Both the position numbers and the translations under genes were made by a program. DNA of 64,000 nt from Notospermus geniculatus (taxonomy: Eukaryota; Nemertea; Pilidiophora; Heteronemertea; Lineidae), in the NCBI GenBank assembly GCA_002633025.1, contig NMRB01000256.1:294712-358711 (forward strand), in the 5' to 3' direction. Positions 20,580 through 31,904 of the stretch are shown here, in pieces. How positions within the stretch are numbered: position 1 is the stretch's first letter; each line of letters begins with the position of its first letter. The notes below the pieces were generated by a model. The model was not told the origin of the DNA. It saw only the letters and a program-made list of their open reading frames with translations, and did no database searches.

Positions 20580-21920
20580 GGCCAGCAAGGGACCGAATTC
20601 CACACGATACTGGTAGAAAAAATGCACGGTGACCAAGAAATAGTGGGTTAAAATCATTTCCCCTTAGGAGACTAACAGAGCTATCAGTGCCCGGATGTTC
20701 TGTCACCACCATATGAACCCTTCGATGCTGCCTGCCGTGACCTTGAGTTTGCCACGCTTAAGGATACAATTCTACGGAAGGGAGCGGCGAAATGGTCGAA
20801 GAAACCACAGGGATCTCATAATTACAACAACAAGACACGTACAAAACAACCAAAACGGTTTCTACATACCAGAATAAATGTAGATCTGCATCGCGTTATC
20901 CCGTCCTTCCGCCGTGACGTAATGTGTTAGATCTGATGAGACGCGTTGAATGTCGTTTTTTGGCTTTCTCTCCTCATTACATGTTTTCCCAGTCGGAATG
21001 GCAGTGCACAGCGAATGCGTCCGTTTACGCCATGCATCAATTTTTATCATATGAAGGTTTTTAAAAATTGAGGTATGACTGATGTGCGCTATTGATGCGT
21101 TGGTATTATCGTGGGTGAATAAATTAGCTCATGATTTTTTCGGGATTTATTTCGTAGCGAGCACATTTCTTGATTATTTCGAAGGGATTTTCTGGCGCTT
21201 CAATTTAACTTTTTATCTAAATCTCGCACGGCTTAAAAGTGACAAATTACATCTCTGGTCGGGGTATATGTGCTTTATTATTTATATTGAATTCTTTCGG
21301 CATTCGTATACGAAATAAATTTTTAAACAGTTCTGTCGCTTTTCGTCAGTCAAAGACCTTGATACACCTCCCAAGACAATTCTAGACGCGAATTGAACGA
21401 ATTGAAACAACTTTGAATAAAGAACACAGCTGAATTTAAATAATCCTGGGATAAAAATGCCAAGGGGGTAATATGTGAACATTTCTATAGCTGGCAACCT
21501 TCAGCGTATAACGCATTGAAACCCTGCGTGGTAGCCATCGTGTACAAGGTCACTGGGCTGGGTTGAGTGTATACCAAGGACCAGATGTACACCAGTGTTT
21601 TATTGGATTACTAGAAGAGTTTGATACATCCATGAGCCAACGTAGTTCGCATGGTGAGTTGAAAAACACAAAACTGTCTTAACGATTTTCAGGTAAATAT
21701 ACATTTACGTCAGAGCAAGGACAACTTACTTCTAAGAGAAGGTAAAACGGGAAATTTCCTTTGTGTTTATTAATTAAGGAATAGGAAGATGACATTGTCA
21801 GGGACAGAAAACGTAACACACGGCCAGTTCCTACTAAGCCCGAATCAGACGTCAGGGTCTATACGATTTCTCGATTATTTTTTGAGAATATTTCGAAGAA
21901 ATCACATCGGTAGGTCCTAT
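20580..21920. other. No supported gene
   Basis: I see no gene and no repeat family in this 1.3-kb stretch. Short ORFs up to 78 codons lack features. Confidence 0.4.
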
Positions 21921-21925
21921 TTCAC

Positions 21926-22131
21926 GAAAGGGGCTGTTCGTTTTCGTCACTTGAGGAATCTAAGTTGTGATCCTTGGGAAACGGAAAAAGCATGCACTTG
22001 CAAATTGCAGGGATTATTTGTTGTGCTGTACAGAATAATCGCTGCAATTTGCAGCTTCATAGCTTTCTCCATTTTCTCAAGGATCACAACTCAGATTCCT
22101 CAATTGACGAAAACGAACACCCCCTTTTGAC
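21926..22131. mobile_element. Foldback element ending CGAAAGGGGCTGTTCG
   Basis: The left arm GGGGCTGTTCGTTTTCGTCA..TTGAGGAATCTAAGTTGTGATCC pairs with the right arm GGATCACAACTCAGATTCCT..CAATTGACGAAAACGAACACC. An inner pair, CTTGCAAATTGCAGGGATTA and AATAATCGCTGCAATTTGCA, lengthens the hairpin. The overlapping ORFs at 21789-22171 are carried by it. Confidence 0.8.
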
Positions 22132-22409
22132 GTTTCCTCCACGTATTGCCGAAAATATGTTTGGTTATTGATGTCAGGTTTGAAATAAGGAAAAAACTGA
22201 TACTGAGAGGTGAATGAGAATTTGGACCTGATCAGTCAGCGACATTCAATGTCCGTCATTTCAAGAGACGGATCTTAGTACCCATTCAATTATTATCAAT
22301 TAGATGTATAAAGAATTTAATTTCCTTAATGGTAACACATTTGATCCGCGTCATAAAATTTCTTGCTCCATGTATTTCCTTATAGCAAAAGGAACCATGG
22401 TTTCAGACG

Positions 22410-22536
22410 AGGCTGATATTCATAAAAGCTAGCAACTGCTTTTACTTCAAGTTTTGTTGTACATTTATATTGGACCTCGCAAATCTGTGCAAATCTTAAG
22501 TAAAAGCATTTGCTAACTTTTATGAATACCAGCCAT
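22410..22536. mobile_element. Palindromic MITE family C
   Basis: It begins AGGCTGATATTCATAAAAGC and ends TTTTATGAATACCAGCCAT. The arms carry AGCAACTGCTTTTACTT and AAGTAAAAGCATTTGCTAAC. The centre holds a small local duplication (GCAAATCTGTGCAAATC). Confidence 0.85.
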
Positions 22537-22539
22537 TAA

Positions 22540-22865
22540 ATCGTCGTTTTATGAAATAAAACGTCGAATAATGCCTCAATGCCATTTGGCTTTGCCAGGA
22601 CCTGTGCTTCATTTAACTATTGAACGCATAGTTCGTGCTTTATGATTGATAATTGACCGTATAGTTCTAATCATCCGCCTTGGTGATGTTACAAGTGAAC
22701 TATGGTCATTTGTCACCGGTTTGTAATGGATTGGACCAGAAGGGATGGCAGCATCTGTTTTTATGTTAAAAATATCGGAAGATGAATGGTAATTTCAAAA
22801 TGATATAAACCCCAGGAGTGAGATTTCGTTGGAAAGTATTTTAAGAAGATCGTGATAAACAGGAA
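22540..22865. other. No supported gene
   Basis: Nothing recognisable is visible between two repeat elements. Confidence 0.4.
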
Positions 22866-22950
22866 GTCAATTTCCAGAATCTTAGCAAATTTTCGACCCC
22901 AACCGGGGTCTTCTTTAGACTGGCACTTTCAAGTCGAGCTACCAGAATGT
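22866..22950 (-). mobile_element. Hairpin element D, copy 4
   Basis: GTCAATTTCCAGAATCTTAG leads to GACCCCAACCGGGGTC (22895-22910), then CTTCTTTAGACTGGCACTTT and CAAGTCGAGCTACC. On the minus strand the core reads TCTAAAGAAG in place of CCTGAAGAAG, a substitution that would spoil a hammerhead-like core. Confidence 0.8.
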
Positions 22951-23540
22951 AATTTTAAGATCGTGCGTATGTTATAAACGTTTGCATATTTCAAGTCCTT
23001 TTTGACAAAAGTGGCCATTTTTTCCAACAAAATCTTCCTTTCTTTGGCTGAAGAGTCGATCAGCGAGTGACCAAATCATCAGACCTTGACCTTTTCATCA
23101 GGGGGGCACGTGCCATTCGAATTTTTCCCATACATACAAAGCCGGAACCGAACCCGTTTTAGATTGATTCGTCAATTACGAAAAAAACCTGCCGTGCCCC
23201 GAGGAAAGTAAAGGTACTTAAAACGAACGGCTTGGATTTTGATTAAACTTCACAATGCTGTAAGCTATAATCATAGAACATTACCCAACAACCATTGATG
23301 GCAACTGAAATGTTCGGCACATCTCCATCTGTTTTCTTCAATTATGAATTGAATATCTCCAACATTGGACGTCTTTGTGACAATGTTGGGCACATTTGAC
23401 ACGAGAAGTGACCCAGGGCAATGGGAAAAAATACAAAATCTTTGAAATTCTATTAAAACGGTTGATCTCGGAACTGGATTACGCAAGATTCTGCCGGAGA
23501 GAAGGAAACCTTTTCTGATCTGTGATATTTGAGACCTGAC
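22951..23540. other. No supported gene
   Basis: No recognisable gene or repeat is visible. Confidence 0.4.
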
Positions 23541-23718
23541 TGTTGGCGAATTAGATTTTTTGATTTATTCCCCACAATCTGGTCATTCTCTGCCTGAAAT
23601 ATACGATATTAGACTTGAAAGTCTAATGTCGTATATTTCAGGAAGTCTAATGTCGTATATTTCAGACAGAGTATGACCAGATTGTCGGGAATAAATCAAA
23701 AAATATAATTCGCCAACA
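23541..23718. mobile_element. Near-perfect palindrome ending TGTTGGCGAATTA
   Basis: The left arm TGTTGGCGAATTAGATTTTT..GATTTATTCCCCACAATCTGG pairs with the right arm CCAGATTGTCGGGAATAAAT..TATAATTCGCCAACA. The arms are roughly 75 bp, with few mismatches. The tip repeats AAGTCTAATGTCGTATATTT twice. It directly abuts the SINE starting at 23720. Confidence 0.85.
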
Positions 23719-23719
23719 C

Positions 23720-24000
23720 TAGCCACGGTGGTGTTGTGGTTCGGGCCTCCGACTAGCGGTCAGAGGGTTCCGGGTTCGAATCCCACTGGGCGTGAGACTT
23801 TGGGCAAGTCTCTTTGCCTCACTGGCCTCTCTCCACCCAGGTGTATAAGTGGGTACCGGTCGGAAATGAGCAGAGTGAGCAGCTCATCTGAGTTCTACTG
23901 AAAGGTTTCAGGATAGACTGGGGTTAAAGTGTAAAGTCAGATGACACCTCCACCGTTGTTGATATCAGACTATAAACCCAAACTTTAACTTTAACTTTGA
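23720..24000 (+). mobile_element. tRNA-derived SINE, family S2, copy 1
   Basis: The tRNA-like head holds GGTGTTGTGGTTCGGGCCTC (A-box region) and GGGTTCGAATCCC (B box). The central block follows: TTTGGGCAAGTCTCTTTGCC, then CACCCAGGTGTATAAGTGGG. The 3' unique part contains CTGAAAGGTTTCAGGATAGA and TTGTTGATATCAGACTATAA. It ends in an AACTTTAACTTTAACTTT tail. Copy 2 is at 63256-63530. The head no longer forms an acceptor stem, so it is a SINE and not a tRNA gene. Confidence 0.9.
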
Positions 24001-24194
24001 AATCTATGATCATCTGTGGTGGGGGTTTCGATAACTGAAGAGCGACCTAAATAAACCGACTTGACGAAATCGAATTTGAAGAAAAATGGAAGATGCGAAA
24101 GATGTGATTCTTTTGTACTACCGTACATTAAGAACAGTTTTAGGATATAATGGACCCCACTGAACCTTCACTGCAAAAACTAATAAGCTCGAAA

Positions 24195-24700
24195 AATAGT
24201 GCCAATGGCACTGTGCCCACTTGGCTTGAAGCATGGTGGTGGGAATCATCATCATCCCCCTAGTGGCAAAGTGAAGAATTGGATTTTGCCAAAAATTTGT
24301 CTTTGAGTTGTTACAGCCTAGAGGTAGATATGTGCAAAGTTTCAAAGCAATGCTCAGACCATTACAAAAATTGCCAACTTCGTAATTTCAGATGAACTTT
24401 GACCTCTGCTGACCTTGAAAAGTACGTCAAACTCGGCTATTATCTTATGTATTCTCATTAGATATACCCATGATAAAAATTTTGACAAAAATTCATCTCT
24501 TGGTTATGGAGAAATGGCACTTTCAGTGATTTTGGTTTTGGCCCCCTAGTGGCAAAGTCAAGAATCAGATTTCACCGAAAGTTTGTCTGTAAGTTGCTAT
24601 AATCTAGAGGAACATGTGTACAAACTTTCAACACGATAGTTCAAACCATTATCAAAATATAGCCCTTTGAAATTTTTCACAAAACGCCCCCTGGAGGCCA
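24195..24700 (+). repeat. Two- to three-unit repeat with CCCCCTAGTGGC
   Basis: CCCCCTAGTGGCAAAGTGAA near 24257 and CCCCCTAGTGGCAAAGTCAA near 24541 start two related units of about 285 bp. Both contain a TTTGTCT..AGTTG block, a CTAGAGG block and an AAACTTTCAA-like block. A third start, CGCCCCCTGGAGGCCAAAAT, lies at 24685. Arrays with this word are common in animal genomes as remnants of unclassified repeats. Confidence 0.6.
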
Positions 24701-24939
24701 AAATAGGAATTCAATCGTGCTCAAAAGCGAACTCGACCTAGATCTTACGCCCATATATACACCCACCAAAGACCAAAAAGATTCGTCAAAAAATAAAGGC
24801 GCTAGAGCGCTAACAAACCAAAAGTTTACGGACGTATCGCCGTACGTACCGCCGTACGTCCTAACGCACGACAGACCACCACTCAATGACCCCAACCACA
24901 GCATAAGCCCTGCTGGGCCTTGCGGCCAAGCGGGCTAAA

Positions 24940-25260
24940 AACCCACGGGAATGGGTTTATTCCTTGTCCCCTGAGTGGACCCGTTTGCCATGGGTTTCTT
25001 TAAATGGGTACAAGAGAATGGGTTCATGGTACCCAGAATTGTGTTCTTCGAGTATGAAATGAATAGGTGCTTAGGTTGCAGTGACCATTATGACCAGTTT
25101 CATAGGTCACTTTGGCCCATCTACGATTGCTGCCAGTGGGGTGTTGGCACCCATGAGCAGCTTTCGGGTCCAACTGAGCCAACCTCTAGGTTTATGCTAC
25201 CCAGTTGGGTCATTTGAACCCATCGGAATTGTACCCATGGGACCGGACGATTTTTTACAG
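24940..25260. repeat. ATGGGT/ACCCAT-rich irregular repeat
   Basis: ATGGGTT, CATGGGTTTC, AATGGGTACAAG, AATGGGTTCATGGTACCC and their complements (CCCATGAGC, GAACCCATCGG, TACCCATGGG) recur through 320 bp. Both strands of the same word are present, so parts can fold. No stable unit length is seen and no gene is supported. Confidence 0.5.
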
Positions 25261-26155
25261 TTTTGATGACAAATATTCCCTTGGGTTCCTGAAACTCCTT
25301 TATCAATTAATATACCCCCAATAATCAGAACCTAAAACAACGAAATTCAAGCAAAAATCAATTGTAGTGTTGCAAAAATGTCTACAATTCCTCTTTAAAT
25401 TCATTTCACCTTCATGCCGGGTGCTTTTCACACCCTGAGAACCGATGTGACATCATAAAACATCAGATTGTTGCACCTCTCCACATCTTAATTACGTATT
25501 CAACTGATTTCCAAACTGATTAGCATAAAATTTTGATTCAATTTAAAAAACAGCGAATGAAGAATGACTGGGTTTCTTCAACACGCTGTATGCCACACGT
25601 CATCTGCTGTGCCCGACTCGAGGAAACAACCTACCCTCTGCCCTTCCGGCGGACAAAACAAACCAACCCTTCTTACCCCTACCAGGTGATCAACCAGGTC
25701 ACAAGGTCGTATCCATTCCTTTCAGTGATTATTCCGTTACCATAGTGATTGCATAATTTGACCCGTGACCTCCGGCCTCGCTTACGCAACGAGGGAGTGG
25801 TCTGGGTGAATCACGGTATGGCGCAGTTGTCATTTCATGTGGAAGGACGCGAAGTGTGTGGATATTTCCGGGGTCAAGAAGTGATGAGCAGGGCCAGGCG
25901 GTGTCAGTCTATGCATGGTCGATATTCTACCGAGATGGAGTCGACAGGAGTTCAATACCAGGCGTGTATGGAATCAGACGCGGAAAGATAAGCAAAGCTA
26001 ATGCTTTTCTTATGTAAGAAGCATTGACGGGGTGTCTCGAAGGGCTTATTGGAAAAAACATACGCTTTTATTTGCCTCATCGGTTTGTAGAACTTTAACC
26101 CTTTTCACGAATTAGTCATGAAACCCTTTTGTTGCCCCTGATTGCTGGCGATTGA
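25261..26155. other. No supported gene
   Basis: No recognised gene or repeat is visible. An 80-codon ORF at 25749-25991 has no recognisable domain. Confidence 0.35.
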
Positions 26156-26159
26156 TGCC

Positions 26160-26240
26160 TTATGCGAGGGTCCGTAGGTTCGAGTCTGGTAGGAAGCTTT
26201 GTCTTTCACCTTAGAAACCTGTTATTATTTCAAATTCTTT
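26160..26240 (+). repeat. tRNA-derived SINE fragment (B box)
   Basis: TAGGTTCGAGTCTGGTAGGA is a B-box-like segment followed by GTCTTTCACCTTAGAAACC. It matches the fragment at 5251-5335 and is truncated on both sides. Confidence 0.55.
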
Positions 26241-26470
26241 TGTATGAGGGATTTCATTAGATCGTTTTGCCCCTTTCTGCCAAAGGAGTGGGAAAAAGAA
26301 ATCCTCACGCGGCTTCCATTCCTTCGTTTCCGTAAAGGCGCTCCTCCACGGGAAAGTTTTCTCGTGTCAGTTGGCCTTCAATGAGCAGTTCACCATTGTT
26401 GGTTTCCTAATATGCGAAGACTTACTTGACACAAATGATTGCCCATTGTTTTCTATTGTAGAGTTGCCGT

Positions 26471-26724
26471 GAGGGCAGATTTAATAGACGTTTGCTAAGC
26501 TAACCATTGGTTCCACCAAAAATAGATAGGCGTGCGAAAAATGCACAACTAAATTTTCCACCAAAAAGCCCCGTTTTCTAAGCTCTGTATAACGCTTACT
26601 ATTCATCCAAACAGGGCTTTTTGGTGACAATTTAGTTGTACACATTGCGCATGCCTAGCCACATGTACATGTATCTTTGGTGGAACCAATGGTTAGTTTA
26701 GCAAACGTCTATTAAATCGGCCCT
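26471..26724. mobile_element. Long foldback element
   Basis: The left arm AGATTTAATAGACGTTTGCT..AACCATTGGTTCCACC pairs with the right arm GGTGGAACCAATGGTTAGTT..AGCAAACGTCTATTAAATC. Inner blocks (ACAACTAAATT, CCACCAAAAAGCCC and complements) extend the pairing to about 100 bp per arm. There is no coding content. Confidence 0.85.
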
Positions 26725-26803
26725 GAGAAAGCCAACGCGCCAGGAAAGCAATCACGCGGAGCGGCGCCTTTAGTACTTGCAAAAAAGACCGATCCACTTG
26801 ATA

Positions 26804-27093
26804 TGGTAATGTGGTACAATTCTAGCCCAGGTGTGATAGAATCTAATGCCCCACCCTCCTCATATCCCCCTGCATTGTTTGTCACATGATTACTATAGGT
26901 CTTGGTCTCTCTAGAATCCAATTCAATGGTGAAGCTTAATCCGTAAAATGTTGGGGGACATCCTTATCGGGGGACATTAGATTCTTTTACACCGGTACAA
27001 TTCTAGCCCCTGAGTATACATCTCCATAGTGCTGGCCATTTTTACACTCAGGGGCTAGAATATTGTACCGGGGCTAGAATTCACTTTACCCTA
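26804..27093. mobile_element. Foldback element G, copy 1, with an insert
   Basis: The ends are GGTAATGTGGTACAATTCTA and GGGGCTAGAATTCACTTTAC, followed by CCTA. The core is the small hairpin GTACAATTCTAGCCCCTGAG...CTCAGGGGCTAGAAT. The 164-bp GTGT-type element sits at 26830-26993, flanked by GGTACAATTCTAGCCC on both sides. Confidence 0.75.
26830..26993. mobile_element. Small element GGTGTGATA...TTACACC
   Basis: The left end GGTGTGATAGAATCTAATG is mirrored by CATTAGATTCTTTTACACC. Internally it has GGTCTTGGTCTCTCTAGA, CCAATTCAATGG and GCTTAATCCGTAAA. A second copy is at 31905-32054. It is nested in foldback element G. Confidence 0.85.
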
Positions 27094-27094
27094 C

Positions 27095-27700
27095 TTTCTT
27101 CCATATAAAATTCAGTCAGTTTGAGAAATATCTTCTTGAAAATATCCCAGCCAAAGCTGTAAACTGAACCCAAGGACACGTCCAACAGAAGTCAGGGGAT
27201 TCACCTAAAAGAATGCTAAAACATGGCTCTGGAATATTCTCAAATTCCTAAATCCCGCTTAATTCAAACATCTCAATCATGTTAAAAGGTACTAAATGGA
27301 ATTCGAAATCGATGAGTTCAGATTTCAGTTCCAGCCATCAGCCGCGAATCTTTGTATTAAACTCCATAAAGTAGAAATGGTTCAGTAATGTTGGGACCCA
27401 CACTGAAGGAACCAAACACAATACACAATCACGGAATCTGCCCATATCATGGACTTGAAATCTGTTCAATTTCCGCATTTAGACTGGAAAGATTTGAACA
27501 ACAATGGTTGATACGGTGAGAATGGGGGATGTTGTCTTTTCATCTGCTGCAGGAAGGGTCACACGACAAAGAAAGGGGGTGGAGGGAAATCGTGCTGGGG
27601 CAACTCTGTTAGGAATCGAACTCTTCAAGGACACGACGACAGTTTGCGATTAACTAAGATAAAAAGAAACGGGAAACAGCAGGAAAAGTTCACCGAGATT
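27095..27700. other. No supported gene
   Basis: No recognised gene or repeat is visible. Confidence 0.4.
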
Positions 27701-27703
27701 CAT

Positions 27704-27861
27704 GGGTGTGTTTCAAAATTGGTCACCCTAGAAAATGGGGCAAAATTTAACTTTGAAATGATCACAAAGATTTGTGCCATTGATTTTCCAAAAATCAAAT
27801 GTAGTATTTGATAATATAGACCTTCAACTATTAGTTTCTCCATCTGAGATGTACAGTGTAT
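27704..27861 (+). repeat. Dispersed repeat R2, fragment
   Basis: GGGTGTGTTTCAAAATTGGT, then GAAAATGGGGCAAAATTTAA, TTGTGCCATTGATTTTCCAA and ATTAGTTTCTCCATCTGAGA match the left half of the terminal-repeat element at 49297-49698. The right half was not found, so this copy is partial or diverged. Confidence 0.75.
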
Positions 27862-28130
27862 AGAGCGGGGCAAAAGGAAGTAAGTGTATATTACAAAAAA
27901 TGGCGGAATATGGTAAGATAATGCTTCAAACCCACGAAAATCCCGCCTTTAGAGGATATGTAACTCACAGTAGGACAAGGCCCTAGCATTTTTTGGCCAG
28001 GATCATGAAATTACACTTTTTGCTCATTTTCTCGAAAGGTTAAAAATGTCACTTACTTCTATTTGCCAAAGTTGGGCAGTACTGATAAAGAATAAAATGT
28101 ATTACATTGGACATAAATGAAAATAAGCAA

Positions 28131-28200
28131 GAAGTCAATCTCCAGAATTCACGAATTTTCGACTTTTTCAAGTGGAACTTTACAATCTGAAACTCTAGAA
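28131..28200 (-). mobile_element. Hairpin element D, copy 5, hairpin deleted
   Basis: AAGTCAATCTCCAGAATTCA and CGAATTTTCGAC run straight into TTTTTCAAGTGGAACTTTAC and AATCTGAAACTC. The copy at 59278-59353 has the same flanks with the full GACCCCAACCGGGGTC between them. A precise loss of about 13 bp has removed the hairpin here. Confidence 0.8.
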
Positions 28201-28209
28201 AAGACTGAG

Positions 28210-29140
28210 CTGAAACCCGAATAAATGAAAAAATGACATAAATGACATAAATGAAAAAATGACAGTGAAAGTGAGCTAAATATTCCTGTTTTTACAATGG
28301 ACCCCACGAGTCAGAATGAGAAAAAAACACCGGATGCATTCTGACTGGAGCAACCAGCCATGACGGTACAAAAACATCCGACACTCCCCAGCAATTGTCC
28401 ATTCACAGATCCAAAAAACCATAAGATCCCGGAATAAAAGGATGCTTGACACCCCTGTGTTTCTATACCCGTGACACCGGAATAAGCTGTATTTCTCAGA
28501 ATGAACACCCGCCGCGAGCACGCAGCAATGAACATTTAAGCAAACAAGAATGATAATATTTCTAAGAAAAAAGCGAAATCGTCAAAAACTGAGTGCACCC
28601 GGTGCGTGCCGCGTATTGTCGGTAAAAAGACAGCAATTATGCAAAGTAGGTGGCATTGTTCGCGTCATTTGAATACAAGACGAAGACGCGAGCATACATT
28701 ATCAAAGTGCGCCATATTCAAGTAGATTAGCCTAGTTTCGTGAGCGATTGGTGAGCCCTCTTTAGGATGGAAACGGAACCAAATTTCCTGAGCGTTTGTT
28801 GTCGATCAATTCCATTGAGATTGATTGCCAAGTAGAACATCAACAACAACGGCTGATAACGAGGCAAAACAGTGTCAACATGTCTTTTCGTGAGGCACTA
28901 GAGGAACCAGCGTGCCGGACTAAAATCCCAGACCAATTGAGGAACATGAAACTGCCAAAATTTTGTATCAGCATTAGCTGGTTTCAGGCTCCCAGTGTGA
29001 GAGCTGTGACAGTTTCCGTGGATCGAGAGTAGGTCAATTCATGTAATCGGTGGCAAAGACAAGTCTCGCATAGATTGAGTGCGAGCAGGGACTAAATTTG
29101 CAACTACAGAGGAGCGAGGTAGGCTATCTTTCTGGCAACC
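28210..29140. other. No supported gene
   Basis: There is a short (AAATGAC)-type repeat near 28220-28262. Otherwise nothing is recognised, and ORFs of up to 81 codons lack features. Confidence 0.35.
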
Positions 29141-29145
29141 AAGAT

Positions 29146-29427
29146 GTAGGGTAATGTGGCACAATTCTAGTCCCTGAGTATACATCTCCATGCAATGCTG
29201 GCCATTTTTACACTCAGGGGCTAGAATTGTACCGGTGTAACGTTTTTCAGTGTGCCTGTGTGACATTACAAAAGATTGACGGAGTAAGGCGCGACTTGAC
29301 AATGATCGACACACAGAGAAACAGTGAGTGTGTTTCCCCGTGTGTTCCAAACAATGGGAGTCACACAGAAAAATGGCCACACTGAAAAACATTACACAGG
29401 GGCTAGAACTGTACCACTTTACCCTAC
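29146..29427. mobile_element. Foldback element G, copy 2, with a different insert
   Basis: The ends are GTAGGGTAATGTGGCACAAT and GTACCACTTTACCCTAC. The hairpin is TAGTCCCTGAGT..ACTCAGGGGCTAGAATTG. An insert at 29235-29397 is flanked by AGGGGCTAGAATTGTACC on its left and AGGGGCTAGAACTGTACC on its right. Confidence 0.8.
29235..29397. mobile_element. Small element GTGTAACG...CATTACAC
   Basis: The left end GTGTAACGTTTTTCAGTGTG is mirrored by ACACTGAAAAACATTACAC. A degenerate relative lies at 59586-59738, sharing ACTTGACAAT, GACAGAGAAACA-like and CCAAACAAT words. It is nested in foldback G. Confidence 0.8.
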
Positions 29428-29429
29428 AA

Positions 29430-30760
29430 GTAAATTTTGGAGACGGCGTACACTGAAAGCGTCACATTTGATAGAAATGAGCCACTGAACAAGACAAGGT
29501 CATATCAGTATTGCTACGAGAGCTTTCGGTGTCATTTGAGTCAGTAAGGATTTTGAACACAGGGTACTGAAAAGAAACTGTGTGGCAGCACCTGCCTTCG
29601 AAATCTGAAGGACCACAGCGTTTCTTCTCATTTTGTTATTGTCAAAGAATGACCTCCTTAGATTGACTAACAACTTTAATAATAATAGCGAGTCGTGGTC
29701 ACTCTATCAAGACAAGGCGTGACACAACCAGAAGCGATCTCGAGATGGTAAATTGTAGCGAATTTGACCACTAGGAAACCTTGGGGCTTCAAGGAGGTAG
29801 CGAAGGAAAGGGAGCGTCCTTTTCAATTCGACAAGGATCCACCCCCGAAATCCAGAATGATGAAGAACAATGGTGTTTAGTGGCTAATGACGGAAGGTCA
29901 GTGGGCTGGACCGAGGGTTTTGAAGCCTTGGGCCGGAATGCACCCCAAGGAAATGACAGGTTAAGCATCCTTATAGGATGGACTCTCAAGGCCAAGACGG
30001 AAGGTCCAATGTCACTATCCCATTGTCTCTGTTAATTGGCCAGTTGTTTGAGCTCAGGGAAGGACAGGACCATCTGATTTTCAATCGTTTTAGATTGATA
30101 TCCGCTAATTAACCTCCTCGCATATCAGAACTGGGAAGGGTGGTGACAATGTATCCCTTGATTTTTGACTGATGTTGGGATTTTGACACCTTCTGTGAAG
30201 ACCGTGAGCTGACCGTCTGTGGTCGTGGGTGACAAATGTTACACCTTCCCCATGTTCCCTGTCAGCATCTGGTCAGGCCCGAGGTTCTCCATGGGTATCA
30301 AATGGTAATTTACTCCTAATTCGACTTGTGACCCCTATGGGGTCGTAGCCTCCTCTCTAACAAAACCCGAAGGTTAGAGGTAGGCTAGGTTCGAGGAGGG
30401 CAAGGGCACAGGATTAGTGGTAAGCTGATAAAGGAGAAATTTCACACAGAATCATTTCAACATAGCCGATGAAATTATGCAGCTATGCATCATTTTGATG
30501 TATACGTCCCTAAATCAAGACCACGGTAGCTCCGTTGCTCGTAGCGAAGGAACATGTTGCTACATGTACAAGTAATGAATATGGTATGAGTAACAATCCA
30601 AAAACTCATTCCTTTTCGAACTTGTTGGTCCTAGTGCAGGGAAGCACAGAGCCCCATGGCGGACTTGAATGTCAAATCTGATCATGCCTATGTGGTAACA
30701 CATTATGACCTTAGCTATTGCCAGTTTTATGTGTCACTGGATTAAACTGAAGGCTCAGTT
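29430..30760. other. No supported gene
   Basis: No recognised gene or repeat is visible. Opposing ORFs near 29.78-30.03 kb overlap and have no domain. Confidence 0.4.
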
Positions 30761-30763
30761 CAT

Positions 30764-31096
30764 GGATCATCTCAAAATTGCTTGATGCCCAGAGAGATAA
30801 AAAAAATTTCATCTATCTCTGGACCCCCTCCCCCTCTAAATGACGAAAAAAGTCATATGTCTGGCATCAACAATTTTATTTCAGAATTAAAGTGTGTTTC
30901 CATGGAGGACCAGTAGGGTACATGCTAAAACATGATAATCTTCCTATATTGGAAGTTCTCTGGTTTCTTTCTTCTAATTTACACGTGATGCCAAAAGTTT
31001 TTAAAAAGATGAAATTTTGGTCACGAAAGTGCTGACCCCCTCCCCCAGATGAAAAAATTTCATCTCTCTGGGCATCAAGCAATTTTGAGATGATCC
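30764..31096. mobile_element. Foldback element GGATCATCTCAAAATTG
   Basis: The left end GGATCATCTCAAAATTGCTT..GATGCCCAGAGAGAT is mirrored by ATCTCTCTGGGCATCAAGCA..ATTTTGAGATGATCC. Inner blocks (AAAAAATTTCATCTATCTCT and GACCCCCTCCCCC in both arms) continue the symmetry. It shares CTCAAAATTG...GATGCC with 46468-46940. Confidence 0.85.
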
Positions 31097-31099
31097 CTT

Positions 31100-31900
31100 A
31101 TTGTGATTGTGAACTCGACCAATCAGGGTTGACACAAGCTTTGTCTTTCCTCATATTCCAAAACTGTACCAAAACAAAGGTCTTCGTGGTGTGAACCTCC
31201 TTGTACACCACATACCCCCAACCACGTTCACAAGCAGGCTTCTGGTTTCCCCACATTGACAAGATTTGAGGAGGCTGGACTTGAACGTAGCCACGCGCAC
31301 AACGTATGATTGCAATACGCCCTGCTTTACTGAGGCAGAAGTAAGTGGTAATGGAGGCAGATCGGAGCATGTCTGACCACACCCGAATGGTGTGACCACC
31401 AGGGTTAAGTGGGCACCCTGCGTAGCTGTACCACACGGGGGTGGGACCCCTGCCATATTCAGCGACCCCTTCACGCCAAATTGCAGGTTCCAAGTATGTT
31501 ACGTGACTAGTAGAGGGGAAGAAATTCGGGTGTTTTACATAAGTTTGCAAGGTGGGGTCAATTTCGAGGTGGATGGGTCATTTTCATAACCTCTTGGATA
31601 TGATCCCGCTGGTTCTGGCACATGATATTAACACCGGGTGGGGGACTTTCTTATACCTTGTTGAGCTACGGTTTCATGCGCAACATGACCGCCCATTGCC
31701 ACCTGATGATGTCAAGCGGCTAAGGTGTGGCTGACCCCGCCAATTACATGAAACGTAACACCATCTCTTTCGCTCATAGTCGATACGCAGCGGGGGGTTC
31801 TTGAGGTGCAACTTCAGACCCCAGTACCGCCTACCGACCCCCATAGAGCCCACACTAAAATTGATACTTCCGGGTGCATTTTCTTGTGAAACACGAACAG
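31100..31900. other. No supported gene
   Basis: A minus-strand ORF of 150 codons (31098-31550) overlaps others of 107 and 65 codons. None has a recognisable domain or splice context. I do not call a gene. Confidence 0.35.
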
Positions 31901-31904
31901 GACA

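Noticed and set aside
23720-23795. Functional tRNA gene
   Set aside because: Only the A-box-like and B-box segments are preserved, the acceptor stem does not pair, and the unit continues into a SINE body that recurs at 63256.
31098-31550. 150-codon minus ORF as a gene
   Set aside because: It has no recognisable domain, overlaps other ORFs of similar size and has no splice or start context.
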